A DNA stretch of 64,000 nt from Engraulis encrasicolus (GCF_034702125.1 NC_085872.1:35207588-35271587); one strand, 5' to 3'. Positions 27,345-42,204 are shown, counted from the first letter of the stretch. Numbers and translations: made by a program. The notes: a model not told the origin generated them from the letters alone.

Positions 27345-27490
27345 TCAGAGAGGAGAGGAGAGGAGAGGAGAGGAGAGGGGAGGGGAGGGGAGGAGAGGAG
27401 GAACAGGAGGAACAGGAGGAGAGGAGAGGAGAGGAGAGGAGAGGAGAGGAGAGGAGAGGAGAGGAGAGGAGAGGAGAGGAGAGGAGACAG
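27345..27490 (+). repeat. (GGAGA)n minisatellite
   Basis: Pentamer array with GGGGA and GGAACA variants in the middle. It resembles the array at 19546-19608. Confidence 0.95.
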
Positions 27491-27777
27491 AAGGAGAGGA
27501 GAGGAGGGCCTCTCACTTCCTGGTGTATAAGCGGTGTCTTAGATTACCAAAATAGCTTGGCTAATTAAATTTTCAAACCAGAGCTTTTGCTAGGCAGGTG
27601 GGAGACATTTCTTAGATGGATGCACCAGGAGAAAGGAGAACGGAGAGTGAGTGGCGCGTTGACAGCTGAGTGAACAAGGGAGTGTTGCGTTTCCTACTCC
27701 TCCTCCCTCCACCAGAACTGCCAGCAGTTTGGGCTCCCATGCATGCTGCTGAAGCGGCGTCTTAGTTTGGGAGAAGC

Positions 27778-27954
27778 CCTACGCGCAGGGCCGCTGACAG
27801 CTTTGGCTGGGCCCAGGACAAAGTCATCTGAAAGGGCCCCTCACCCAATACATACAGTTTAATGAGTCTAATGCAATTCTGTCTCCCCTCTGTCCCTGGG
27901 CCCGGGACAGCTGTCCGCTTTGCCCCTCCCCATCTCGGCTTCCCTGCCTACGCA
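27778..27954 (-). mobile_element. hAT-type MITE, GGGCCC-rich family, copy 3
   Basis: Body at 27786-27946 (161 bp), flanked by CCTACGCG and CCTACGCA (7 of 8). It begins CAGGGCCGCTGACAGCTTTG and ends CGGCTTCCCTG. It contains GACAAAGTCATCTGAAAGGG, the reverse of the motif in copies at 2971, 21061 and 32915. This copy gives the best boundary for the family. Confidence 0.75.
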
Positions 27955-28095
27955 TGCACAGTGCTGGGAACACACCTGTCAATAATTTGCAAAGTGTGAC
28001 TGAATAAATCATCCCGCAGTTCCGCACCGAATTATGCATCTAAAAAAGCAAAGGCAAGGCACTGCATGGCAAAGAACTGACACATTCTCTGTCTG

Positions 28096-28215
28096 TCTTT
28101 TTCTCTTTCTCTTTCTCTTTCTCTTTCTCTTTCTCATTTTCGTTTTCTTTCTCTTTGGCTCTGTCTTTCTCTTTCTCTTTCTCTTTCTCTTTCTCTTTGT
28201 CTTTGTCTTTCTCTT

Positions 28216-28301
<86 letters not shown>

Positions 28302-28305
28302 GGTA
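28096..28305. repeat. (CTTTCT)n then (CT)n repeat
   Basis: Hexameric TCTCTT/CTTTCT units lead into pure CT from about 28225. Confidence 0.95.
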
Positions 28306-28735
28306 TCTCTGTCTCTCCCTCTTGAATCTCTTTTTTTTCTCAGTCTCCCCCGCCTATATCTCTACACAGCTAATCTGAAAGATCACATATTTGCTTTAAA
28401 ATCGTCTGCTTGTCTGTCCTTGGGCACACAGTGTCGTGTGATGTGTCAATAATGGGTATTTCACAGCGTTTTCAGGGGGCAATTCATTCTGACATTCCTT
28501 AATGAAAAATGCTTAAAAATGTAGACCATGTTTCATAACGGGGAACTGAAATAACACGTTTTAATTTATGCGGCTAATTAGGGGAAATTTATGCAAACAT
28601 TCAGGTTTTTTTATGAGATGTTAATGGGGTGGATGCATAGGAGATAAAATGCCCAGCATGACTTCAGCCCCAAGGCACTCAAGATAATGGATTTAGATGA
28701 TTCACTAGACAAAACTCCCCCAAAGTAATTCACCC
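28306..28735. other. Unique AT-rich sequence
   Basis: 28540-28620 holds TTTATGCGGCTAATTAGG and ATTTATGCAAACATT, AT-rich words of the homeodomain/octamer type. There is no other evidence of function. Confidence 0.35.
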
Positions 28736-28793
28736 CCCCTCTCTCTCTTTCTTTCACTCTCTCTTTCTCTCTCTCGCTCTCCCTCTCTCTCTT

Positions 28794-28834
<41 letters not shown>

Positions 28835-29110
28835 CTCTGTCTCTTTCTCTGTCTAATCCTCCTCTTTCTTTCTGTCCTCTTTCTCTCTGTCTGTCTCTTT
28901 TTCCCTCTCTCTCTCTTTCCATCTCTTCCTCTCTCTGTCTGTCTCTCCCTTTCTTTCTTTCTCTGTCTCTTTCTCTTTCTCTGTCTATCTCTCCTCTTTC
29001 TTTCTGTCCTCTGTCTGTCTCTTTCCCTCTCTCTCTTTCCGTCTCTTTCTCTCTCTGTCTGTTTCTCCCTCCTCCTTCTCTCTGTTTGTCTCTTTTCCCC
29101 CTCATTCTAT
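28736..29110. repeat. CT-rich minisatellite, period about 130 bp
   Basis: CCTCTTTCTTTCTGTCCTCT occurs near 28860 and 28992. Each copy is followed by CTCTGTCTGTCTCTTT and CTCTCTTTCCRTCTCTT in the same order. Two degenerate copies of a unit of about 130 bp lie in an otherwise CT-rich tract. Confidence 0.7.
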
Positions 29111-29944
29111 TTCTCTGTGCGGACACAAAAACAATATTCCCACATTTTGCCATGATTTAAGCGTCTTCAGAGTTTATGACGTTTTATATATCTATGTGCT
29201 CCCTTACAAATCGGGTAATGATGGATCGCTGCCTGGCCTTGCGTAGAACCTTGTGTTGCAGAGGCGGAATTTTCTCCCGAGAGGAGAGAAAAAGGAGCGT
29301 TTGATCCTTAAAAGGGCATACTCAATCTTAATATGATGATCTGCCAATTTCACAGCCATGTCTCGTGTTTACGTTTTGATCCTTTAAAACCAGCCCGGCT
29401 GCAGAAATGTTAGAACTCAGCAGAGTCTTTGTGCTTGGTGAGCAAGGCATTATAGACGGTGCCACAAAGTGTATTTTTAATGGCTTCGATGCTGTGATGT
29501 TCCACCCTGACCCACCTCACTCCTCACTCAACTCTTCAATGGGGGAAAAACCTTGCAGGAGAAAATGAGAACATGCTGTCAGAATGATCATTCAGCATCT
29601 CTTTTCCTGACTGATGCCCTGCTCGCATTCAGCAATCACCTCGGTCACCGGTTCAGCACAAAATATACCCGCCTTTTAAAGCACATCCATCGCCATCCAA
29701 AGCAATGGATCCGTAAAGCTTTGGGAAATTCAATTTGATCCCAAATAACTTTCTTTGTGCTGCTGCCTGCCTGCCTTGGCAAGTGAGTCTTAACGGTGCA
29801 ATCACGCAGAGGAAGAATGAGGAAGAGCCTAATAGTGGCAGGAAAAGGGTCTGGAAATGACCCTGACAAAATCAGTCCCTAAGCAGGCAATTCTCCTCCA
29901 GAACATTTTCCCTTTTCCCTCTATTCTGTCCAAATGCACAGTGT
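29111..29944. other. Unique sequence, nothing recognised
   Basis: No gene or repeat recognised. Confidence 0.45.
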
Positions 29945-29947
29945 AGA

Positions 29948-29981
29948 CACACGCACACACGCACACACACACGCACGCACG

Positions 29982-30032
<51 letters not shown>

Positions 30033-30045
30033 ACGCACGCACGCA

Positions 30046-30118
<73 letters not shown>
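29948..30118. repeat. (CA)n microsatellite with CACG units
   Basis: CA with GCAC/GCGC interruptions in the first third and middle. Confidence 0.97.
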
Positions 30119-30601
30119 CAAGGAAATGTAATGGTCCACATTTATAATAGCTCACATCCATGCCCTTCCCTTCAAATACATACTGTACATGCACAGAAAC
30201 ATCTGTTTATCATTTTAGTACCATATAGAAATGCCTATGTCAGTCAATAAGAAAAGTCAACCCGGCGATGTATGGCCATTTCTCTGTGGCTCTCCATTGT
30301 CCCCTTGAGGCCTGACCCTGGCCACCTCAGCATACCTCATAGGCTGCTGCCATGGCATGATGTGATTTGTATACCTCCTAACAGCCCACCACATTAGGAA
30401 CAGGTAGATTTCTTTCAGGAAACCAAATGGCTATATTAAATGAGATAACATTGATTGCTGGGAATGAAATTGCATCAATTAACAAAGGCAATGACCTCTT
30501 GATGTCTTCCTTGCTGAATGAGATTATTTTGTTTTGCCTGCCCCTGAACTAGTGTCTTCTTGTGTCGATTTTTTGTTGCTGTTGTTTTTCTTATCTTTTA
30601 G

Positions 30602-30667
30602 TGCAAGCCATTTGGGGATCACCACCAATATAAGCCTGATGTAACTTCAACCATCCATGTGCAAGCT
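30602..30667 (+). CDS. Candidate 66-bp internal exon, unassigned
   Basis: A good 3' splice site (TTGTTTTTCTTATCTTTTAG, ending 30601) is followed by 66 bp and then a strong donor GTAAGT at 30668. The 66 bp is exactly 22 codons. Only this frame is open: the other two hit TAA. The translation starts C-K-P-F-G-D-H-H and ends T-I-H-V-Q-A. It would be a phase 0-0 exon that can be skipped without shifting frame. I do not recognise a protein. No partner exon is found in the window, so a chance arrangement in AT-rich DNA remains possible. Confidence 0.3.
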
Positions 30668-30902
30668 GTAAGTAATGCAACGTACTGCGTTGCTATCTAT
30701 CTATGAATCAGGTAAACGTGACACAGCACTTCATCTTGCATTTAAATAATTACATTAATTACAGTCAGAATAAATTGTATTAGATGAAATTATATTAGAG
30801 AATTTCATCTTAAATTGTCAGTACACATGTATAATAATCACACCGGGTATAGATTTTGATTTTGCCTGTAATGCGTGTGGATGTTGTACAATTTTAATTT
30901 TA

Positions 30903-31548
<646 letters not shown>

Positions 31549-31633
<85 letters not shown>
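31549..31633. repeat. (CT)n microsatellite
   Basis: Pure CT after a short CTCTCG start. Confidence 0.97.
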
Positions 31634-31636
<3 letters not shown>

Positions 31637-31901
31637 TGGGCTAATGGCAGGTTATATATTGTTCACAGAGACCCTGAGCTGTAATGAGACTCTGCTGCAG
31701 TCAGCTGAGTCAAACAGGACCCCCCCCTCCTTTTATTTCTCACAGACCAGACCAGACCAGAGAGCTAGACTGGCTGCTGCATGGTGAGGGGAGAAGGACA
31801 TCATCATTGCCCCTTGCTGTCCTCCAGTCTTCCCTTGTTCCCTTCACTCAGCAGGGGGAATGAGCTGAAGGTGACATGAAGTCACCACCACCCACCCACC
31901 C

Positions 31902-32070
<169 letters not shown>

Positions 32071-32294
32071 CTTGCATTTATATTCTCACGTCAGGGCTTT
32101 TGGACAGGGGGAGGGGACTGGGTTATGTGGGTTGCATGGGGGCACTGTGTATAGAGTACGTCACTTCTGGGCTGCCCCATCACACCTTCTCCAATCAGAC
32201 CCAACACAGCGGTCTGGACAGGGGCCTGCGGAGAGGACAGAGCAGCAATCAGCAAACGCCTGTGAGTGATGGAACAGGATGGAGTGGAGTGGTT

Positions 32295-32400
32295 GTGTGC
32301 GCGCGAGCGAGTGTGCGCGTGCATGCGTGCCTGCGTGCATGCGTGCCTGCATGCATTTCTGTATGTGTGTGTGTATGTGTCTGTGTGTGCGTGTGTGTGG
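32295..32400. repeat. (TG)/(TGCG)/(TGCA) degenerate repeat
   Basis: Alternating purine-pyrimidine units, TGCGTGCC and TGCATGCG prominent. Confidence 0.85.
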
Positions 32401-32559
32401 CTGGAGGGATGGGAGAAATATGGTGTGTGCAAGACTCGAGAAAGCCGACCACATTGACATTGGGCTGAGAGGAAAGCAGTGGAGACCTGTAGGTGTGATT
32501 AGTCATCCAGTGGCTCATGCAGTAGCACTGACCACACGCACATAGTCCAGTACAGTAGG

Positions 32560-32607
32560 GTGTGTGTGTGTGTGTGTGTGTGTGTGCACGCGTTTGCGCG
32601 CGTTTGC

Positions 32608-32646
<39 letters not shown>

Positions 32647-32665
32647 TGTGAGTGCGTGCGTGCAT
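32560..32665. repeat. (TG)n microsatellite with CGCG words
   Basis: TG arrays separated by CACGCGTTTGCGCGCGTTTG. Confidence 0.93.
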
Positions 32666-32914
32666 TGTCTATGTGTCATGCCCAGCATGCTTTGAATTAC
32701 AGCACAACTACAAAGTCATCTAAGCACTTCAAAAGCCTTCTCTGAAAGATGCAACGTTTGTCCTGGTGTCACCATATGATGTTAGATGTCTTGAATATGG
32801 TAGCACTGCTGAAGAAAAGCTGAAATACAACTGGCAGAAAACCCAATTATATATCAGTTTCATCACCACCAGTCAACGTTTTTGTTTTTTATGCTGGGGG
32901 TGAAGGTACAGGTA

Positions 32915-33050
32915 AGGTGAACAGGGAAGCTGACAAAGGGGGGAGATGGGGGGCCCATAATTGGGTCCTCATTACATTTAATGTATTGGGAGGAGGGTCC
33001 TTTCAGATGATTTTGTCCTGGGCCCAGCCAAAGCTGTTAGTGGCCTTGAA
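32915..33050 (+). mobile_element. GGGCCC-rich MITE-like repeat, copy 4
   Basis: GGGGGGCCCATAATTGGGTC and TCCTTTCAGATGATTTTGTC, then CTGGGCCCAGCCAAAGCTGT, as in copies at 2971, 21061 and 27786. Boundaries approximate. Confidence 0.6.
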
Positions 33051-34021
33051 GGTGAGGAATGAAGATGGTTTGGTTTGAAGATGGTGATTAACTTACTATA
33101 GAATGTCTATCAGTGATGTCAGACTTATTAGTGGAGGAAAATTGACTGTTAACTTCATTGAGCTGGACTAAATGGAACCATTATGTCTATATAATGTCCA
33201 GTCATTGTAAGCTAAAACACTCTGCAAAAAATATTCTGGACAAAACTTGGTCTGGTTCAATGGTAAACACTGTATTTTGGGGTCTTTTGGGTCTACATGC
33301 GCAATAGCTACATGTTATAGCATGTACTTACACTAGGCTATATATATACCTAACTCTAACCCCGACTCTAACCATAATCATAACTCTAACCCAAAGGCAC
33401 AGTATGGTGTAACATGTAGCCTACCAAGGAAACATAAGTAAGCAAATTTCACTCTGGCCTTGTTTCGTTAGCTGCCAATGCCTGTCTGATAAAGAATAGT
33501 CGTTTCCCCCCCCCCCCCCACCCCCTTTGTTACAGTATGTACGGTGTCAGTCAACCACCCTTCCCTGAGTTTTTACTTAACCCTTGTCTAACCATGAAAG
33601 GTCCCATAATGAGCCACAATGGCTCTTCTTCCAGGGAGTCCTGGTCAAGAGTGGCAGGCATCAAGTTTTTATTAAAGGAAAGAGGACACTGATGGTTGGC
33701 TGATGACTAGTGGCTGATGTGATTTATGGTTGGCTTTCCATCGTTATGTCTGGTGTCAGTCAGCCACCCTTGCCTCAGTTTCCTGGTTGGGTATCCATTG
33801 CTTAGAGCTTCCTCTCGTCTGCACATAGTAGGTGTGGGAAGTTCATGCAGTAGCAGTAGAGCAAAGGGACACTTGGTTCAACTATGTGATCCAACTGTGA
33901 ATGAGCTGTTTTTAAAATAACATTTATAAATAGTTTTTTTTAGAGTAATAAAACAACCCTAACTCTGGACACATTGTTCAAGCATCCTGCATTCAGTTGG
34001 AAGTGGAAAGGTTGTGCTGTA
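33051..34021. other. Unique sequence with a CTAACC-rich patch
   Basis: 33345-33402 carries degenerate CTAACTCTAACCC words. A C-rich run lies at 33508-33525. No genes recognised. Confidence 0.45.
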
Positions 34022-34364
34022 TAAGGGGCAAAACATACCAAAGCCGAACGGAACGGTCGCGGGACGAACGCAGTCTTTCTGCTTAGTTTCGGCCAGTGTG
34101 TTTTTCTCTGCCTTGCACACTGACAGCGTCGGCGTGTGCGACCAGTCCTGTTCAAAACCCCCTCACAGCCAAAGCTAGCGTCCTACTTTGCCATTCATTT
34201 GAATGAGACACCGCCGGTCGCCGGCTTGAAAAATACGCTCGAGTTCTATTTTCCAAATGCAGCGCGGCGTGGAGCCGGATATGTTTCAATGTATTTTCAC
34301 CGACGACGGTAAAAAACGCGGCTGTTCCGCGACGCTTTACCGCCCTGGTGTGTAAGACCCCTAA
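34022..34364. mobile_element. PIF/Harbinger-type MITE, TAA target duplication
   Basis: Body at 34025-34361 (337 bp) between TAA flanks. The left end is GGGGCAAAACATACCAAAGC and the right end CTGGTGTGTAAGACCCC. The core GACAGCGTCGGCGTGTGCG, then TCGAGTTCTATTTTCCAAAT and GCAGCGCGGCG, is shared with 42660-43041. Non-coding. Confidence 0.72.
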
Positions 34365-34622
34365 CAATGCAATGTGAATGAACTGTGTGCTACATTTAGA
34401 AAAAAAAGAACACAAACACGTATGTGCTGTTGAACATTTCATTATGATCCAAGCTATCAGCAGAGGTTGTGGTGGGATGTGAAAGAGAGCACTCCAGCTA
34501 CAGAGTGTGCTGCTTCCAGACAGCAGTATGGTGGCTGTCTTGTTTAGCATTTCTGCTCAATAACAGCCTGTGGACAAAGGGCCTATTTCCAGTGGGGGAA
34601 ATATCGCAAGCAGACCATTTGC

Positions 34623-34624
<2 letters not shown>

Positions 34625-34706
<82 letters not shown>

Positions 34707-34783
34707 TCTGCATCAGAGTGTGCATGTGTGCATGTGTGCGTGTGAGAGTGTGTGTGTGTGTGTGCGGGTGAGAGAGAAACAGA

Positions 34784-34846
<63 letters not shown>

Positions 34847-35137
34847 GGTGAGAGAGAGAGTGTGTGTGTGTGTGTATGTGCGGGTGAGCGGGAGTGTGTG
34901 TGTATGTGTGTGTGTGTGTTTGCATCAGAGTGTGCATGTGTGTGTGTGTGTGTGTGCAGGTGAGAGTGTGAGTGCGTGCGTGCGTGCGTAAGTGTGTGTA
35001 AGTGTGTGTTTAAGTGTGTAATTGTGTGTGTAAGTGTGTGTACGTGCGTGCGTAAGTAAGTGTGTGTTTAAGTGTGTGTGTGTAAGTGTGTGTGTGTGTG
35101 TAAGTGTGTGTGTGTAAGTGTGTGTGTAAGTGTGTGG
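34625..35137. repeat. Complex (TG)n microsatellite cluster
   Basis: Pure TG (34625-34706) is followed by a duplicated motif GCATCAGAGTGTGCATGTGTG (34710 and 34922). Repeated GGGTGAGAGAGA blocks and a TAAGTGTGTG minisatellite (34990-35135) come next. Confidence 0.93.
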
Positions 35138-35332
35138 GCGTGTCAGCTAAAACATGGCCAGTTCCTGTGGTGATAAAGCAGCAGCTCACAATGGAGAGCA
35201 GAAGCATGAACAAGAGAAGGAAACAGAAAAATACAGAGCAGAGCTGTGAGTTATATTCCACCACATGCCCAGAGAAGGCCATTTCTAATCTCCAACAAAC
35301 CACTCTTCTGCCAGCAAGAGAAAGAGAGAGAC

Positions 35333-35695
<363 letters not shown>

Positions 35696-35990
35696 TGGGG
35701 GCGGTGCAGGGCTGAACAGAACTGAGGGGATGGAAGGCAAACTGTGGCTGGGAGATGGAAAATGCCGGAGGTGTGGAAGGCCACGGATGAGCTGCGCGGT
35801 GCCAGCAGCCCTCCGCAGGCCCCTGGTGGCTGTCACGCCACTGGTGATGGACGCTCGGCCACGCCAGAAACCCACGGTCTCCCGCTCTGGCTCGCGCTCT
35901 GTCTGGCCTGCACCGCCTCGGATTGTAACTGAGCAAACATGAACTGTGGGCTTTGTGATGTTTAGTCTTTTAATGGATTTTCCCCCTTCT
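35696..35990. other. GC-rich unique sequence
   Basis: About 250 bp GC-rich, open in more than one frame, with no recognisable protein. Confidence 0.4.
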
Positions 35991-36096
<106 letters not shown>

Positions 36097-36634
36097 GTGT
36101 CCGTCCGTCCGTGCGTCCTTCCGTCCATCCGTCTATCTGCCTGTCTCAGTATTGGATGGACTGGAACAAGGTCTTTGTTTAAAGTTATTCTAATTAACAA
36201 TAATACTATAAATAATCCACACAATAATTCACAATAATTTAATAATATTTTTAAATCTTTGTCTATGTTTAAAGTTATTCTAAATTTCAGAGTCGTATCT
36301 ATATAGGAATGGAGGCCAAAGAAAGGCTACCACACATGTGTTTTCGGAACATTCTTCAACATAATGCTACCATATCTAAGCTGTTTGATCTTGGAAAACC
36401 GATGCATCCACTCGTGTAACCTTACTGAGAAGTTGAGTGATGCATGTGGCTATAGCACAATCAGGGAAACAGGACATTGGAGGTAAATGGACTGCATTTA
36501 TATAGTGATTTTCCACTTATTAGAAAACCGAATATTCGCTCCTTCAGATATCAGGAAAAAGCTATATAAGACCATTCCCATTAAAGTCAATGGTCGTCCA
36601 TTTTAGCACACAAGGCCTGGAATGGGCCGATTTT
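36097..36634. other. Unique AT-rich sequence
   Basis: GTTTAAAGTTATTCTAA is present twice (36177 and 36267). Nothing else seen. Confidence 0.45.
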
Positions 36635-38319
36635 GTCCCAAATATTGATGTGTCGGTCGCGAACCGTTCGGCTCTAAGAGCCGGCTCTTTGAAGTGAACG
36701 ACAGGAACCGGCTCTGCAATGGGAGCCGTTTTGGGATTTTTTTTGGGAGCCGTTTTTGTTTTTTTGTTTGTTTTGTCCTTCTCTCCCCCTCCCTCTCATT
36801 GTGTGTACCCTCTAAAAGTGCCAGTGGATAGAGCAGGTGTTGTGCTGAGCTGTGACACACTCACAGCGATCAGAAATGCAAGTATGTATTAATACTAGGG
36901 CTGGGCAACGTTAACGCGTTAACGGTGCGTTAACTATTGAGGTCAATATCGCACGATATTTTTTCCCCTTTTATGACCGTTGTTCGTGGCTTTTATTTTG
37001 AAAGCGTCAGCGCGCTTGTTGCTGCTTCCAGTGACTGCTGACAGAGAAGAAGAATGTCTAGAAAAGTAGGCAAAACAAAACAGGCATAGCCTACAGAAGG
37101 ACGTCAACTTCTGAATGGACATTTTCGGTACACAGTTCTACAGTCGTCTTTCCACAACTCTCGAGCAGCATGTGTCTCGCCTTTGCAGCTCGCAAGGTTA
37201 GTCTGTTGTATGGTCAGCATGAAAAGGTAGTCTACTGTTATGCTGGCCGCCTATCAGCTGTCAATAACGCCACGCGGAGATATTACATTCCTCACGCAAC
37301 GTTTTGGTTTCTACATGGCGCTGCGCGTGCATTGTAGGCTGCATGGTAGGCTATGATTTCGCGACATCGGCAACCACGTCAGCATTTAAGATAGTGTTAG
37401 TCATGTCAACGTTATTGTTTTGAAAGATGTAATTGCTGTCAATGCCAACAGACAGTCAATTAGTTTCTAGTCGCTGAAACACCTTAAATATAATAGCGAC
37501 AGATAAGAGAGAAGGTGGGAGTCTTTGACAGTGAGAGAAGGCGGGACATATCTCACAGACGCACGCCTGCCTGTTGTTGCCTGTTTTTTGAAGTGACAAT
37601 GTTTTTTTTCCTTCTTGTAGGCCCATGTAGACCATCCTAATTTGAGTTTCTAATTTCTAATATATCAATTTCAGCCCTAGTGTAATATTGTATGCAATCA
37701 TTTGTTTCATTAGTAGGCCTACATTGGATAGGCATATAGCCTACTAGGCCTATATAATTTAGACTGATAGGTTGGCAAATAGTCTACATTTCCATTGTGG
37801 AATATTATATTAGACCTACATAGGTTATCTACACAGTACATATGCAAATTATTATTAATTATTTCATTTTATTAATTTATAAAATATTTTTATTAATTTA
37901 TTATTTATTTTATTCATTATTTATTATTATTATTTTTGGGTTTCGCGCGCTATGCGATTAATCACGATTAATCACAGAAAGTCATTGAGTTAATGCGATT
38001 AAAGATTTTCATGTTTGCCCACCCCTAATTAATACCTTTTTAATTTACTTTGTATTTGGGTATGTTGGGTCATGATTAACGACTGATTATGATAAAAGTG
38101 TTGTTCATAAAGGCTTTTACACACTATACACTGCCCAATGTGCTTCACAATGTCAATAATGAAACAAAATGTTGTAAAATAAAATGAAAACTTTTGATTT
38201 ATTAATTATGTAAACATAGGGAGCCGTTTGGGAGCCGAAAGAGCCGGCTCTCCATAGTAAGAACAGCCAATAGAACCGCATCTCAAAGAAGAGCCGAAAA
38301 TCCCATCACTAGTCCCAAA
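36635..38319. mobile_element. Outer hAT element, host of a nested hAT
   Basis: Body at 36643-38311, with perfect 8-bp flanks GTCCCAAA (36635-36642 and 38312-38319). The left end is TATTGATGTGTCGGTCGCGA and the right end reads inward TAGTGATGGGATTTTCGG. Both ends carry GAGCCGGCTCTTTGAAG or GAGCCGGCTCT repeats and GGGAGCCGTTT, typical of small fish hAT elements. Without the nested insertion it would be about 0.53 kb and non-coding. Confidence 0.85.
36888..38035. mobile_element. Inner hAT element nested in the outer one
   Basis: Body at 36896-38027 (1132 bp), with perfect 8-bp flanks ATTAATAC (36888-36895 and 38028-38035). The left end is TAGGGCTGGGCAACGTTAAC and the right end reads inward TAGGGGTGGGCAAACATG. 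Subterminal TTAACGCGTTAACG (left) and GCGATTAATCACGATTAATC (right) are short repeats that could bind transposase. No transposase frame survives. Confidence 0.9.
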
Positions 38320-38700
38320 TATGTCATAACCGAGAATATGTTCATGTTCATGTATCAGTTTTTGAACTTTCAGGCATCAAATGCAGAGTAAATCTGACAT
38401 GTGACATGCTTAAGACAACTTGAGATTTCTCGTCTGTGATGTTGACAGCCTGACTAACAGACTGGCATGTCAGAATGTTGTTGTGAGTTGTATGACATCT
38501 CCATTTATTCCCGTCCTTGAAGTGTGACCAGGCTCCTGATGTGGTTCTGCTATTATACTACATGGTGTGTCATGTTAAATGGTGAAGGCATAGTTGAGAA
38601 GCATGAAGTCTGAAACAGACATAAGACTTGTCTGGGCAATCACACCTGACCAGCAGGGTATCACAGAGGCATGTTTCTTCCACCTAGTTAAGCATTGCCT
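38320..38700. other. Unique sequence, nothing recognised
   Basis: No gene or repeat recognised. Confidence 0.45.
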
Positions 38701-38704
38701 ATGG

Positions 38705-39041
38705 CAAGGGTGGGCAATTACGTAGTTTGGCTCAAGGGCCACATTGGGTGTAGATTACGGGACACATGGCCAGACGTTGCATGCAACTTGCCTGTGTCCG
38801 TAATAAGAAACAATGTACACTGACATAAATTTGCTACTTAATACTTAATAAAATGTATTTAGATAAATAGAGTATGGACTCTAACCTGCAAGACCCCTGT
38901 CTTGGGAAGCCATCTTAACGTTAGGTGATAGTATCACTTTGGATTTTAATGTTGTCTTTCTTGTTAAGGCTCTGCTGACCAGATAACATAAAATTGCTTC
39001 ACAGGTCATATGTGGCCCCCGGGTCTGAGTTTGCCCACCTA
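38705..39041. mobile_element. Degenerate hAT-like MITE, GGGTGGGCAA ends
   Basis: The left end AAGGGTGGGCAATTACGT faces the right end GTCTGAGTTTGCCCACCT. Subterminal GGGCCACATTGGG (left) pairs loosely with CATATGTGGCCCCCGGG (right). Flanks CTATGGCA and CTATGGAG are only partly alike, so the exact ends are uncertain. Confidence 0.6.
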
Positions 39042-39204
39042 TGGAGCCTATGGGGTTCTCTTTATGTTTGTATTTCATCTGCACAGCAGTTTGGCTGGTC
39101 AGCTAATTATTTCCTCCACAGCTTACAAGCTTGGGACTCTGTTCTCCCTCTGACAATGCTGGCCTAAATATGCAGTGCAATTACTCCCGGAGCAAGGATT
39201 GGGA

Positions 39205-39272
39205 ATGAGTAATGGTGTTCCCACAGTCTCACACACAGAACAAGACAGAGAACAATTGACCCACAGCATAAT
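39205..39272 (+). repeat. Direct repeat, copy 1 (partner at 42581)
   Basis: ATGAGTAATGGTGTTCCCAC, then AGTCTCACACACAGAACAAG, ACAGAGAACAATT and CCCACAGCAT. The same words in the same order lie at 42581-42654. Confidence 0.8.
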
Positions 39273-39471
39273 GATCCTGACCCACCTGAGTAACAGAACA
39301 CCAGTGAAAGAGACACTACATTAATTAGAGCACATGGACCCAAAGTTACGCTGAATCACACATATTACAACATACACCCACGCATTCACGCAGAACACAG
39401 TATATTTTACAGTGTCAGTTCAACATTTACTGTATGAGGTGTTAAATTTGACACTGTTTTCAGACCGACCA

Positions 39472-39632
39472 GGGGTCCGTATCTCGAAAGCGTCTTTGCT
39501 AACGACGGTAGCAACGTCCTTCGTACGAGCGACTCAACTCTCTCTCGACAGCGACGCTCACCACTAAATCCAAGGGAACGGTAAGATGGTCTAAAGATGG
39601 TTAGCAACGACAAGAATCGAGAAACGGACCCC
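39472..39632. mobile_element. 161-bp MITE with GGGGTCCG ends
   Basis: The left end is GGGGTCCGTATCTCGAAAGC and the right end reads inward GGGGTCCGTTTCTCGATTC. Inside, TTGCTAACGACGGTAGCAACG is itself a small palindrome and is echoed by GTTAGCAACGAC near the right end. Harbinger-like ends. No clear target duplication. Confidence 0.65.
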
Positions 39633-39955
39633 AGAACAGTGCTGGTGCTGGTGCCCGTGCCCGCACCAGATATGTTCAACACAAATGAGCTTACCTGCGA
39701 ACCGTTCACATTTATACCGGGCTCTGAACTTTTCCACATGTGACTGTGTGTTACCCGGAGGAACCTGCTGACGTCCACGTCTTCGTCACGGTTCACAGAG
39801 AAAAACTGACTAGGCCTTATTTTCGGTACCCATATTGCGAACCAACTTTCCGGTTTGCGAACGCTAAGATCTGTGCCGTGAACACACCGGCCAGTTCGCG
39901 ATTAGGTGCAGGAAAGGGCACCAGTACGGTTCTCAGTCCGCCTGAACACGCCTTC
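39633..39955. other. GC-richer sequence, possible old MITE
   Basis: GGTGCTGGTGCCCGTGCCCG (left) and GTGCAGGAAAGGGCACCAGT (right) loosely face each other, as the ends of a small inverted-repeat element might. Unproven. Confidence 0.3.
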
Positions 39956-40583
39956 TGAGTGTTGAATCAAAGAAAATCAACATTACACATTAAAGAGTCT
40001 ATTTCCTCCCGACCCCACCACTAAACATACACATCCTCACTGATAGGCCAGACCTGTCAAAAGCTGCCTGCCTGTCAGTCCTTTTTTAGTAAAAAGAAAC
40101 TGTTTAAAGCATTGCATGAAGCAACACTAAGTATAAAAAACCTTCCGGCTTCGAGGAAATGTGTTCGGAAGCATGTAATTTGGCTGCGAGTATGGTGTCA
40201 AAAGAAGCGGAGAGGCTGCAGAGCTCTGTGAAAGTCCTAACAAGCCAAGAGATGAATAGGTTTTAGTTGCAGTGGTAGGGGAATCTTGTTAGCTTAAGAT
40301 GAGATACCCTGTCCACCAAAACCCATCTAATTCCCTTCCTCATTTTAGGCTATACGGTCTCGACGCCGACTACTAAGGCAGTGCCCATGAATAAGTGTCA
40401 GACACGCTGTGCAACTGGAGTTCAGCAAATTATAATAATAGTAACTTGGATGCAGCATTTGGCGATACCCCTGGTTTCTTTGCACACTACAGTACACTCT
40501 GAAGATTACCATTAAAATATTTATCATTAGCCTTTGGGAATTACAAGGCCAGGCTAATGTGAAGCCAGCCACATGCGCTCACA
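39956..40583. other. Unique sequence, nothing recognised
   Basis: No gene or repeat recognised before the Tc1 insertion. Confidence 0.45.
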
Positions 40584-42204
<1,621 letters not shown>

